Position numbers and translations under genes: made by a program. Source: Aegilops tauschii subsp. strangulata (taxonomy: Eukaryota > Streptophyta > Magnoliopsida > Poales > Poaceae). Taken from it: a DNA stretch of 64,000 bases. Below the pieces are notes generated by a model that did no database searches, was not told where the DNA came from, and worked only from the letters and a program-made list of their open reading frames with translations. The DNA lies in assembly GCF_002575655.3 (NCBI RefSeq), contig NC_053040.3, forward strand, positions 226,769,628 to 226,833,627, given 5' to 3'. Every line of letters starts with the position of its first letter. Within the stretch, counting starts at the first letter, position 1. This document shows positions 45,422 to 56,435 of the stretch, piece by piece.

Positions 45422-45999
45422 CCATGTTCGTGGTTAAGGACTACAGTCTGGGTTGGTCAAGTGTCGATCTTAGTGTCGGTCTCCGGAGGAAATAATTAAA
45501 TTGATCATAGTTCGTTCTGCAGGGTAACTATTGTCACTGCTGGTGCCATTATGAATATTATTGTTGACATGAATAGTGTTGTGGACTAACCTTTTCCTCT
45601 TATGTGCAACTGTGAGTATCTCTTGGGATGGCTAGACTACCCGGGATACTCGTTTTGTTCTCTTGTCTTTTATGAGTATCACTTGGGATGGCTAGTCCCC
45701 CTGATTACTCATGTTATTTTCTTATAAGCCCTGTTCGCGGTTAAGGACTACAGTCTGGCTTGGTCAAGTGTCGGTCTTAGTGTCAGTCTCTGGAGGAAAT
45801 AATTAAATTGATCATGGTTCGTTCTGCAGGGTAACTATTGTCACTACTAGTGCCATTATGAATATTATTGTTGACATGAATAGTGTTGTGGACTAACCTT
45901 TTCCTCTTATGTGCAACTTTGAGTATCTCTTGGGATGGCTAGACTACCCGGGATACTTATTTTGTTCTCTTGTCTTTTATGAGTATCACTTGGGATGGC
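45422..45999. repeat. 307-bp tandem duplication in the Gypsy LTR
   Basis: CC(A/C)TGTTCG(T/C)GGTTAAGGACTACAG starts at 45422 and again at 45729, and the copies align with few substitutions until the Copia LTR begins at 46000. Each copy contains a smaller internal repeat, GAGTATC(T/A)CTTGGGATGGCTAG, about 60 bases apart. Confidence 0.9.
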
Positions 46000-47739
46000 T
46001 GAAGGAAATATGCCCTAGAGGCAATAATAAAGTTGTTATTTATATTTCCTTATATCATGATAAATTTTTATTATTCATGCTAGAATTGTATTAATCGGAA
46101 ACTTAGTACATGTGTGAATACATAGACAAAACAGAGTGTCCCTACTATGCCTCTACTTGACTAGCTCGTTAATCAAAGATGGTTATGTTTCCTGATCATA
46201 GACATGTGTTGTCATTTGATGAACAGGATCACCTCATTAGAGAATGATGTGATAGACAAGACCCATCCGTTAGCTTAGCATAATGATTGTTCAGTTTTAT
46301 TGATGTTGCTTTCATCATGACTTATACATGTTCCTCTGACTATGAGATTATGCAACTCCCGAATACCGGAGGAATACCTTGTGTGCTATCAAACGTCACA
46401 ACGTAACTGGGTGATTATAAAGATGCTCTACAGATGTCTCCGAAGGTGTTTGTTGGGTTGGCATAGATCAAGATTAGGATTTGTCACTCCGTGTATCGGA
46501 GAGGTATCTCTGCGCCCTCTCGGTAATGCACATCACTATAAGCCTTGCAAGCAATGTGAGTAATGAGTTAGTCATGAGATGATGCATTACGGAACGAGTA
46601 AAGAGACTTTCCGGTAACGAGATTGAACTAGGTATGATGATACCGACGATCGAATCTCGGGCAAGTAACATACCGATGACAAAGAGAACAACGTATGTTG
46701 TTATGCGGTTTGACCGATAAAGATCTTCGTAGAATACGTAGGAGCCAATATGAGCATCCAGGTTCCGCTATTGGTTATTGACCGGAGATGTGTGTCGGTC
46801 ATGTCTACATAGTTCTCAAACCCGTAGGGTCCGCACGCTTAACGTTTGATGGCGATTTGTATTATGAGTTATGTGATTTGATGACCGAAGTATGTTCGGA
46901 GTCCCGAATGAGATCACAGACATGACGAGGAGTCTCAAAATGGTCAAGAGGTAAATATTCATATATAGGACGATGGTATTTGGACACCGGAAGTGTTCCG
47001 GGTGATATCGGGTCATTGAAAGGGGTTCCGGGCCACCCCCGGCAAAGATATGGGCTTAATGAGCCAAGTAAGGGAACACACTAGCCCACAAGGGGCTGGT
47101 GCGCCCCCTATAGGGCCAGCCACATGGGGAGAAAGGGAAAGGAGAGGAGGAAAAGGAAAGTATGAAGTAGGAATCCTACTTCCTTCCCCTCCCCCTCCTT
47201 CCTTTCCCCCTTGTACAAATATGGTAAAGGGGGAGCCGAATTGGACTAGGGGCCCAAGTAGGATTCCTCCTACTTGGGCGCGCCCTAGGCTGCCTCCCTC
47301 CCTCTCCCTCCTTTATATACGTGGGGAGGGCACCCCTAGAACACACATCAATTGTTCCTAGCCGCGTGCGGCGCCCCCCTCCACAGTTAACACCTCGGTC
47401 ATATCGTCCTAGTGCTTAGGCGAAGCCCTGCGCCGGTAACTTCATCATGACCGTCGCCACGCCGTCGTGTTGACGGAACTCTCCCTCGTCCTCAACTGGA
47501 TCAAGAGCTCGAGGGACGTCATCGTGCTGAACGTGTACTGAACACGGAGGTGCCGTACATTTGGTACTTGGATCAGTTGGATCGTGAAGACGTTCGACTA
47601 CATCAACCGCGTTACTAAACGCTTCCGCTTTCGGTCTACGAGGGTACATGGGCACACTTTCCCCGCTCGTTGCTATGCTTCTCCTAGATAGATCTTGCGT
47701 GATCGTAGGATTTTTTTTGAAATACTACATTCCCCAACA
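46000..47739 (+). repeat. Copia-type LTR with adjoining primer site
   Basis: Runs from TGAAGGAAATATGCCCTAG to CCCCAACA. The ATGCCCTAGAGGCAATAATAA start and the AACAGTGGCATCCGAGCC end belong to the BARE/Angela-related group of Triticeae Copia elements. It contains TTTATATAC at 47312-47320 as core promoter. Because the primer site follows, this is a 5' LTR whose internal region is gone or displaced. Confidence 0.85.
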
Positions 47740-47753
47740 GTGGCATCCGAGCC
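47740..47753 (+). promoter_or_regulatory. Copia primer binding site
   Basis: GTGGCATCCGAGCC follows the LTR end and resembles the initiator-methionine tRNA complement TGGTATCAGAGCC of Copia elements, with two substitutions. The element stops here, one base before the CACTA terminus. Confidence 0.7.
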
Positions 47754-48174
47754 ACACTACAAGAAATATGTCAACTTATGACCTTCTGTCAGTGACCCTG
47801 GAAGAATTGGTCAAAAATTTATGACCATTTTAAACCAATTGGTCAAAAGTTGTTCGGGGGCCTCCAAACCCTTAACCATAACGACCATTTAGGTCAGGAA
47901 GGTCATAATTTCATTAGAGGAAATGGTCGTAAAGCGGGCAGCACTGCCCACTGCCTCATGCCTAGCTGATAACGACCAAAATAAAATGGTCACTACACTT
48001 AATTTTGAATGCATTAGGATGATTAAGCAGCCACCTTAGCAACCTCGCTTATGTGTCACTGTCTAGGTGTCATTTTTGCTTAAATGTTAATATTCAACAG
48101 ACAGATGGGGCACACACTGACAGGCGGGACCCATTTGACAGGCGGTGCCGAGCGCTTAATTCGCCCAAAAAAGA

Positions 48175-48247
48175 TGCGCCCGCTGGGACTCGAACCCATG
48201 ACCTGGCGCTGGCTTAGCTCGCTTGCTACCACTGAGCTAGAGAGGGA
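48175..48247 (-). repeat. tRNA-like module 1 with box A, box B and T-run
   Basis: The minus strand has TAGCTCAGTGGTAG (box A type), then GGGTTCGAGTCCC (box B type) about 31 bases on, and TTTTTT a few bases downstream (48172-48167). The acceptor arms do not pair, so it is not a functional tRNA gene but a tRNA-derived pol-III-like module. Confidence 0.6.
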
Positions 48248-48671
48248 CTATTGCTCATATATGGGAATTTAACTATACATTATCTGAAACCACGGCTCTC
48301 TCGTATCAGTGACAAGTGGGACCTTCCGACCAGGTGGCATCGAACAGAGCAACACTTAGCGTTTTTCTAGGTCTTCCGACTAGGTGGCGGCGGGCGGCGT
48401 GCGGAAGCAACCAGCAGGGGACGGCGGACGAGGGCAGCGCCGGCGGGAGGCGGGCGGCGGGTGGAGGCAACCGGCAGGGGCAGCGGACGAGGGCGGGGCC
48501 GGCGGTCGAAGCGACCAGCAGGAGCCGCTCGCCTTGCCCACGACCTCGCCATAGGTGACCTCGCCCATGGCCTGGAGGCGAGGTAGGGGCATGGGCGTGG
48601 GGGCGAAGCGACCAGCAGGGGCGAGGGCAGGGGCGGTGACCGCTGGTGGTGGTGCAGGGGCCGCTCGCCTC
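48248..48671 (+). other. GC-rich CACTA leader sequence
   Basis: Between the tRNA-like module and the solo LTR lies GC-rich sequence with repeated GGGCGGCGNGNGGAAGCAACC and CAGCAGGG strings (unit about 60 bases, 48380-48500). It may be a former 5' untranslated region or exon of the transposon gene. No domain is seen. Confidence 0.4.
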
Positions 48672-50373
48672 TGAAGGAAATATGCCCTAGAGGCAATAAT
48701 AAAGTTATTATTTATTTCCTTATATCATGATAAATGTTTATTATTCATGCTAGAATTGTATTAACCGGAAACATGATACATGTGTGAATACATAGACAAA
48801 CAGAGTGTCACTAGTATGACTCTACTTGTCTAGCTCGTTAATCAAAGATGTTTATGTTTCCTAGCCATAGACATGCGTTGTCATTTGATTAACGGGATCA
48901 CATCATTAGGAGAATGATGTGATTGACTTGACCCATTCCGTTAGCTTAGCACTTGATCGTTTAGTATGTTGCTATTGCTTTCTTCATGACTTATACATGT
49001 TCCTATGACTATGAGATTATGCAACTCCCGTTTACTGGAACTGGGTGATTATAAAGGTTCTCTACAGGTGTCTCTGAAGGTACTTGTTGGGTTGGCGTAT
49101 TTCGAGATTAGGATTTGTCACTCCGATTGTCGGAGAGGTATCTCTGGGCCCACTCGGTAATGCACATCACTATAAGCCTTGCAAGCATTGTAACTAATGA
49201 GTTAGTTGCGGGATGATGTATTACAGAACGAGTAAAGAGACTTGCCGGTAACGAGATTGAACTAGGTATTGAGATACCAACGATCGAATCTCGGGCAAGT
49301 AACATACCGATGACAAAGGGAATAACGTATGTTGTTATGCGGTTTGACCGATACAGATCTTCGTAGAATATGTAGGAGCCAATATGAGCATCCAGGTTCC
49401 GCTATTGGTTATTAACCGGAGACATGTCTCGGTCATGTCTACATAGTTCTCGAACCCGTAGGGTCCGCACGCTTAAAGTTTCGGTGACGATTGTATTATG
49501 AGTTTTTGTGTTTTGATGTACCGAAGGTAGTTCGGAGTCCCGGATGTGATCACGAACATGACGAGGAGTCTCGAAATGGTCGAGACATAAAGATCGATAT
49601 ATTGGATGACTATGTTCGGACACCGGAATGGTTTCGGGGAGTTTCAGACATATACCGGAGTACCGGGGGGGTTACCGGAACCCCCCGGGGAGTTTAATGG
49701 GCCAAGATGGGCCTTAGTGGAGAAGAGGAGGGGTGGCTAGGGCTGGACGCGCACCCCTCCCCCTCTAGTCCAAATTGGACAAGGAGGGGGGCGCCGCCCC
49801 CTTTCCTTCCCCCTCTCTCCTTCCCTTCCTTTCCCCTCCTACTCCAACAAGGAAAAGAGGGACTCCTACTCCCGGTGGGAGTACGACTCCTCCCTGGCGC
49901 GCCCTCCTCCTGGCCGCCGGCCTCCTCCCCCTGATCCTTTATATACGGGGGCAGGGGGCACCTCTAGAGACAACAATTGATCTCTTGATCTCTTAGCCAT
50001 GTGCGGTGCCCCCCTCCACCATATTCCACCTCGATCATATCGTAGCGGTGCTTAGGCGAAGCCCTGCGTTGGTAGCATCATCATCACCGTCACCACGGCG
50101 TCGTGCTGATGGAACTCTCCCGTGAAGCTCTGCTGGATCGGAGTTCGCGGGACGTCATCGAGCTGAACGTGTGCTGAACTCGGAGGTGCCGTATGTTCGG
50201 TACTTGGATCGGTCGGATTGTGAAGATGTACGACTACATCAACCGCGTTGTCATAACGCTTCCGCTTTCGGCCTACGAGGGTACGTGGACACACTCTCCC
50301 CTCTCATTTCTATGCATCACCATGATCCTGTGTGTGCGTAGGATTTTTTTTGAAATTACTATGTTCCCCAACA
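48672..50373 (+). mobile_element. Solo Copia-type LTR
   Basis: Same family as 46000-47739, TGAAGGAAATATGCCC to CCCCAACA. Flanks GCCTC (48667-48671) and ACCTC (50374-50378) match in four of five bases, consistent with a target duplication. The right flank goes straight back to CACTA sequence, with no primer site or internal region, so it is a solo LTR left by LTR-LTR recombination. It lacks a block of about 40 bases (near 49039) present in the other LTR. TATA at 49938-49946. Confidence 0.85.
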
Positions 50374-51404
50374 ACCTCGACCATGACAGGAACGGCGACC
50401 TCGCCGCTCGCCTCGCCCACTACAAGAACGGTGACCTCGCCCACGCATGGGGGACTCGCCGCCGCCGAGCATGCGGGACTCGTCGCCGCCGTAAGCAGAC
50501 CTCGCCCACGTATGCACCCCTCTCCTCTCTGTTTATGTCATTGATTTGATGTAGATTTGTTAGTAGAATCTCCACACACACACACACACACTGATTTTTG
50601 ATGTAGGTTTGTTGTAAGATTGGAAAAATCTCTTGGAAATGGCATTGATGAATTGGGTAGAAATTGTGAAGAGAATTTCTGTTGATGAAACTATTAGGAG
50701 AATTGTTGTTGATGAAATTGTTAAGAATACTTTTGGAATTCAGTCAATTGTTAGCGGTGAATTATGTTGTCAGCAATCAATAGAACAGAGCTCTCTGTTC
50801 TATTTTGTCCATGAGTAAATTGCGGTGATGAAATTGCTGTTGGTCTTTCCCTAAAACAGGATCCTTCTAAATTCCTGATTTATTTTGTCCATGAGTAAAT
50901 AATGAATGCTGAGTAAATAGGATCCTGATCCATTTGACTTATTCATGCCATGAGTAAATATTGAACGCTGATTTATTTTGTCCACCAAGTTGGTCTTTCG
51001 CTGAAACAGGATCCTGGGGTTGATGTAGATTTGATGTGAACTTGGAAAATATGAAGGGAGTCATTTAACTTTGCAATGCTGTTATTGTTGGTGGTTTAAT
51101 CACAATAGTTCTTTGTGGCAGCATATTTTGTCATTGTTGGTGGTTTAACCACAATAGTTCTTTGTAAACCACCTTTGTTTTTTGTGAACCAGCAGGTTTT
51201 TGTTAGCTTTTCTTTTCTCCCATGTGAAATCAGTAAACCATGTGAACTGGACTAAAGTAGTGAGAAATTGGAAATAGCTAAATGTTGTGGTTAGGAAGTT
51301 AGCATATAAAGTTGGGTGCCATTACTGAGCATCCATTTTCATTAATTAATGTTGATGCACTTAGATTGATTTCCTAAGTTGCAACAATTTTTTGTATTTG
51401 GCAG
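50374..51404 (+). other. Region upstream of the transposase gene
   Basis: The first 150 bases are GC-rich and repeat CTCGCC-rich strings. The rest is AT-rich, with a (CA)n tract at 50573-50591 and short direct repeats (TTTTGTCCATGAGTAAAT near 50803 and 50883; CACAATAGTTCTTTGT near 51101 and 51150). The last bases TTGTATTTGGCAG before the ATG at 51405 look like a splice acceptor, so this is probably a 5' UTR intron. Confidence 0.5.
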
Positions 51405-54400
51405 ATGGACAGAAGTGGGATTAGAAAAGGAGTTAGAAAGTTTTCGAAAGAACATATGAAAGGAGTTGATAATTTCATGGCATTTGTTCGGGCAAATTTT
51501 GCTAATGATGCTCACATTCTTTGCCCATGCTGCGAATGCCTCAACCGTTCAAGAATGGCTCAAGGAAGAGTGGAAGATCATCTGCTTCTTAATGGGATGT
51601 CCAACACATATAATAGATGGATATATCATGGAGAACCTTTAGACGGACAACCTCAACATTTTGAAGCTGATACACAGGCCCCTCATATGATGGGTGGTGG
51701 TGATGCTGGCATTGATTTCATGGAAAAGGTTTTGCGAGAAAATGTTGGTTTGGAGGAAGAGGATGGGCATGAAGATGATAGGATTCCTGACCTATTGAAG
51801 GATTTGTACGATGCTGAAGATCGTGCTGATGGACAGAAGTCGTTGTTTGCTGAGGTGTTAGAGGAGGCGAAGCACGCAACTCATGAAGGGGTAAATTTTC
51901 AAGATTTACCTTCGCCGTGAAGTTACTCCACATCAAGTCTTTCTACCAGATTAGCAATGCTGCATTCAACGCAATACTCCGCCTTTTGAGCTTGCAATTC
52001 CCTGATAGCTGTGTTCCCAGATCTTATGATGAAGCATTGAGCATAATCCGCAGGTTGGGGTTAGGTTATGTCTCAATACATGTGTGCCCAAATAACTGTG
52101 TCTTGTTTCGGAAGGATTTAGCAAAGCATGACAACTGTCCACAATGCAATGCCTCTAGGTGGAAAGATGCTGATGGGAAGAAGTCAATACCGGAGAAGGT
52201 ACTGAGGCACTTTCCGTTGATACCAAGGCTACAGCGGATGTTTATCTCGAAGAAATCATCGCTGGAGGTACAATGGCACAAGCTGAAGCGGCAACCTGTG
52301 GACAATGAGCTGAGCCATCTAGCAGACGGAGAGGCATGGAAAGAGTTTGACAGTATACATGTAGATTTGTTGCAGAACCAAGGAACATAAAACTTGGCAT
52401 TGCCACAGATGGGTTTAATCCGTTTGGGAACATCAGCACGTCTTATAGCATGTGGCCAGTTTTTGTGGTGCCATACAACCTGCCACCATGGGCATGCATG
52501 GATTAGTCCAACTTCATGATGTCATTGCTTATCCCGGGTCCAGAGTCTCCAGGAAAGGATTTTGATGTCTTTATGGAGCCCCTCGTAGAAGTACTGCTCC
52601 AGCTCTGGACTGGTGTACCTACATACGATGCCTTGAGTCCGGAAGAAAAGTTCAATCTACGTGCTGCGATCATATGGTCCATCCATGATTTCCCGGCTTT
52701 GCACACTCTGTCTGGGAAGATCACAGCGGGTTATAAGGCCTGTGTCCATTGTGACAAAGACCCTTGCTCAAAGAGAATAAGGAGCAAGATCTGCTATATT
52801 GGGCACCGCCGCTTTCTCCCCCGAAACCATCGCTGGCGAAGAAGCAAAGATTTTAATGGTGAGAATGAAACCCGTGACAAGCCAGCTGAATTCACTAAAG
52901 AAGAGCTGGAGCAGCAACTTGAAAAGGTGAAAGATGTGAGACCAGGAAAGCTTGTGAAGAAAAGAAAGCGTGAGGAAGGTCAATGTTGGGACTGGAGGTC
53001 TTGTTTGTGGGACCTGCCATACTGGGCTGATCTGAAATTAAGGCATAATCTCGATGTAATGCACATTGAGAAGAACATATGCGAGAATCTGCTAGGGACG
53101 TTTCTGAACATTGAAGGGAAGACAAAGGACACGTCTAGTTCTAGGCTTGATTTGGAGGACATGGGCATAAGAGAAGATTTGCATCTACAGCACAATGAAG
53201 ATGAAGATTCATTTGAAATGCCATGAGCATGGTATACAATGAGTAAAGAACAAAAGCTTGCATTCTGTGAATTCCTAAGAGCAGTGAAATTTCCAAATGG
53301 TTATGCTGCTACCCTAGCAAAGTGTGTTACTTCTGATGGATTCAAGATTTCAGTACTGAAAACCCATGATTGTCACATCCTCCTCCAAAGGATTTTACCG
53401 GCAGGCCACCGAGGAATCATGGACAAGGATATATATGATGCGGTTGCTGAGCTGGGAAATTTCTTTAGAGAACTGTGCTGCAAAACACTCAAGTTAACTG
53501 TCCTGGAAAGACTTGAAAAAGAAATCCCAATTATTCTTTGCAAGCTCGAGAAGATTTTCCCTCCAGCTTTCTTCACCATGATGGTCCATTTGGCGGTTCA
53601 CTTACCAAAAGAGGCAATGCTTAGAGGCCCTGTGCAATACGGTTGGATGTACCTAATGGAAAGAAGGCTCCTTACTTGTAAGCGTTATGTGCGAAACACG
53701 GCAAGACATGAAGGTTCTATTGCTGAAGCATATGTCGTTGACGAGTGCTTGACTTTTTGCTCTAGATACTTTGGCGATGTGGAAACAAGATGGAACCGGC
53801 TGGGCAGAAATAGAGAGCGGTCTGATTCGCAAAGTGGTGATGTCTCTGATTTCAACCATGGTGTGAACTTTCTTGGAGCCTCACAATACTTGGAGGCTGG
53901 TGATGAGTATGAGAAGATGGTTTGGTATGTGCTCAGCAATTGCGCCGAGGTTCTACCATATATCGAGTACGTTATGTCTTGTGCACTCATTATATATTTT
54001 TTTACTTGGTTGGCACCAGCCTAATGTTTTAATTCACATGTTTTGTTTGCATTGCAGGAAATGCAAGGAAGAGTTAAATCAGGAAGAAAGCAAGATCCAT
54101 GTTGATAAAAGGGTTGCCAAGGGGTTTGCTAAGTGGTTTAAGAATCATGTGAGATCTTTAGCCACATGTTTGATGTTTTCTGTGTTATTCACCAACTGTT
54201 AAATACCATTGTTAGCTAAATGGTTTATTTGTGCAGATTGGTAAGTTGCATGAGGAGAAGAAGGTCAGTGATGATCTATTTGCTTTGGCATGCTTACCAG
54301 ATAAGCGAGTGAGAGTGTATTCAGCATGCATTGCTGACGGTGTCCGGTACCACACCGTTCACCGTGAGGAAAAAAGGAAGACACAGAATAGTGTAATCGT

Positions 54401-55058
54401 CACTAAGGGGTCACATGATCGTGAGATCATTGACTTCTATGGTCAGTTGAGAAGCATCGTAGAGTTGTAGTACAACTCCAGTGGAGGCATCCATCGCTCG
54501 GTTGTCTTATTTGGCTGTGACTGGTTTAAGCTTGGTAGCAAGAAGAAGAGAGACTCTTTTGTCAAATATGATGGCCACTTCAAAAGCATCAACACTACAA
54601 GGTGCTGGTATAAGAGTGATCCCTTTATTCTAACAACACAAGCAACAATGGTGTTTTATCTGCCAGACACTCTTTTGCACAGAAAATGGCGAGTTGTGCA
54701 AAACTTCGAGCACAGAAACTGGTGGAGTGTGACTGAAACTGAAGTGGAAAAGGGCCACGGTGGTGGTGGACTAACATACCAGGATGATGAGTCTACGGAA
54801 GTTTCGTTGCAAGCTGATGATGACTCCATGGAAGTCCCGGTGCAAAGCAGAGTGCGAAGGGACCGGGAACGTGTGCTCGTTGATGCTACAATAGTTGAAG
54901 GCATCAAGAAAAGAAGAAAGGTGGTAGCGGATGGACATGAGAGCGAGGATGAGGAAAACATGACTGATCATACTATGCTGCAATATTGTAGTGATGATGA
55001 GGAAAACAGGAGTGGGCATAGAGTTCCTTGTTTTCGTATCGACGACGATGAGTAGCGA
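51405..55058 (+). pseudogene. CACTA (En/Spm) Tnp2-type transposase
   Basis: Starts MDRSGIRKGVRKFSKEHM and has the N-terminal transposase-associated domain with its CPCCECLN cysteine cluster. The Tnp2 core (Transposase_21) follows: RRLGLGYVSIHVCPNNCVLF, IPEKVLRHFPLIPRLQRM, SLLIPGPESPGKDFDVF, CWDWRSCLWDLPYW and RHNLDVMHIEKN. Then come DUF4218 (GYAATLAKCV, HLAVHLPKEAMLRGPVQYGW) and DUF4216 (GCDWFKLGSKKK, DPFILTTQATMVFYL), and an acidic tail ending at 55058. Introns are visible at about 53967-54057 and 54148-54236. Lesions: one-base loss near 51888, frame change near 52372, TAG at 52504-52506, TGA at 53224-53226 and TAG at 54468-54470. The enzyme would cut and move CACTA elements in the nucleus; this copy is dead. 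Confidence 0.9.
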
Positions 55059-55640
55059 AAGTAAATTTTGTCTCCTTGGTGAGCTAATGCTATTTTCTCT
55101 CCTTGGTAGTTGTTGTTGATGTGATCCTGATGTAGTTTTTGTACTACAATTGTCTAGGTACCAAAATGCATGAGACTGTGTAGTGATGGAGAGGCAGATG
55201 ATGGTTGAAGATACAATGCAAAATGATGTAGTTTTGGTGATCATGAAGTTTTGGTGATGGAAGATACAATGCAAAATGAAGATGTTGTTTTGGTGAACTG
55301 AAGATGCAAAATGCTGCTCTGGTAGTGGTGATGTAGTTTTGGTGAACTAAAGATGTTGTTTTTTGAGCTGTTTTTTGAACTGAAGATGTTGTGGTGTAAA
55401 ATGCTGTTTTTTTGAACTGAGTAGTTTTGGTGATCATGTAGTTTTGGTTGTGATGTAAAAGATTGTAAATGATGTGATCCTTAAGTTTTTTTGAACTGAA
55501 GATGTTGATTTGATCACCAAAATTCAGTTTTGGGTTTGATCATGTAGTTTTCAGAGCTATTTTGGTCAGAACTGAAGATGTTGCTTTAACTGAATTTTGC
55601 TTCAACTGAACATGGGCGTGCTCCATCAGACAGCCCGTCT
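55059..55640. repeat. GATGTAGTTTTGGTGA-type degenerate repeats
   Basis: Downstream of the transposase, strings such as GATGTAGTTTTGGTGAAC, GAAGATGTTG and GATACAATGCAAAATGA recur many times. This looks like local slippage in the 3' flank. No gene is seen. Confidence 0.6.
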
Positions 55641-55670
55641 GATCCCACGTGCGACTCCATTTGACTGTGA

Positions 55671-55757
55671 GCAAAAAAAATATGCGTGAGCGGGGACTCG
55701 AACCCATGACTGTGCGCTCATTTCACTGTGTTTCTACCAGTGGGCTAGGAAGAGGCT
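55671..55757 (-). repeat. tRNA-like module 2
   Basis: The minus strand reads TAGCCCACTGGTAGAAAC, then GGGTTCGAGTCCC, then an eight-T run (55679-55672). Same layout as the modules at 48175 and 55912. Confidence 0.6.
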
Positions 55758-55911
55758 ACTGGTCTTCTCCTCTATGCCATCTCTTTTAAAATCATCAAAC
55801 TACTCAAGTATCAAACACACACCTCGCTGACAAGTGGGCCACTCGACCCACTCGCTGACAAGTGGGCCATTTTGCTACTCTACCCAAGCTACCAAAAAAT
55901 ATGCACGCGGC

Positions 55912-55995
55912 CAAAAAATATGCCCGAGCGGGGGCTCGAACCCACGACCTGGCGCTTATTTCACTATGTTTCTACCACTGGGCTAGGAAGAGGCT
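55912..55995 (-). repeat. tRNA-like module 3
   Basis: The minus strand reads TAGCCCAGTGGTAGAAAC, then GGGTTCGAGCCCC, then TTTTTT (about 55918-55913). It is most similar to module 2 and lies 240 bases from it, which suggests a local duplication that includes the ACAAGTGGGCCA flanks. Confidence 0.6.
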
Positions 55996-56302
55996 GTTGG
56001 TTTTGTACTCTATGCCAACCCTTTTCAATGTACCAAACACAGAACTCACTGACAAGTGGACCAACTCTTTTCCCCACTCCTCCTCTCCACCCGACCCGCT
56101 CCTCCTCTCCAGTCTCCACTCGACCCACTCCTCCTCTCCGCCGTCGACTCCTTCCTCTCCCAACGCCGCCGACTCCTTCCTCTCTCCTAAGGTATGAATC
56201 CACCAACTCCTTCCTATTCCTCTCCTATCGATTAGATTAGGGTGTGAATCCATTGATTAGATTAGGGTTCCGTGGCGCATGCTGATTAGGGTTCCATTGT
56301 AG

Positions 56303-56435
56303 CCGAAGTAGATCCACGAGATCAAGAGGACCAAGGACGCCGTCAAGTTCAAGGTGCACTGCTCTAGGTACCTCTACACCCTCTGTGTCCACAACACCGA
56401 CAAGGCCAACAAGCTCAAGCAGTCCCTCCCCCCAG
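56303..56435 (+). pseudogene. RPL38: Captured fragment of ribosomal protein eL38 gene
   Basis: After an acceptor-like TTGTAG, the frame gives PK-stop-IHEIK and then [20 protein letters not shown] followed by [11 protein letters not shown], ending at a CCAG/GT donor. This is the conserved body of plant eL38, a protein of the large (60S) ribosomal subunit of about 69 residues. The third codon is TAG where the family has Gln. About 16 residues between HEIK and RTKDAV are missing, probably by deletion between short AGATCAAG repeats. The Arg/His changes also show it is no longer constrained. It lies inside the CACTA region upstream of the B3 exons, so it is most likely transduplicated host sequence. 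Confidence 0.85.

Larger units (their letters stand above)
41338..45999 (+). mobile_element. Gypsy-class LTR element fragment: accessory ORF, PPT and 3' LTR
   Basis: A plus-strand ORF (41418-42050) is followed by the junction TTAAGGGAGGTAGAGT then TGTAACACCCC (LTR start at 42237). Both the CTCGATGACGAGATTTTTCT string before it and the TGTAACACCCC start are typical of a group of large grass Gypsy elements. The left side is cut at the CACTA terminus (41337) and the LTR is cut at 45999 by a Copia LTR. Confidence 0.7.
42237..45999 (+). repeat. Long 3' LTR of Gypsy element, truncated by a Copia insertion
   Basis: Starts TGTAACACCCCAAAT and extends at least 3.7 kb. The first part is AT-rich, a GC-rich promoter region follows (about 43090-44170), and then AT-rich sequence with a 307-bp tandem duplication at the end. 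Open frames in the GC-rich part (for example 43144-43449 plus and 43464-43084 minus) are Pro/Arg-rich composition artefacts. No true end is visible. Confidence 0.65.

Noticed and set aside
48175..48247. Functional tRNA gene
   Set aside because: Box A, box B and a T-run are present, but acceptor and anticodon stems do not pair, and two similar decayed modules exist in the same element.
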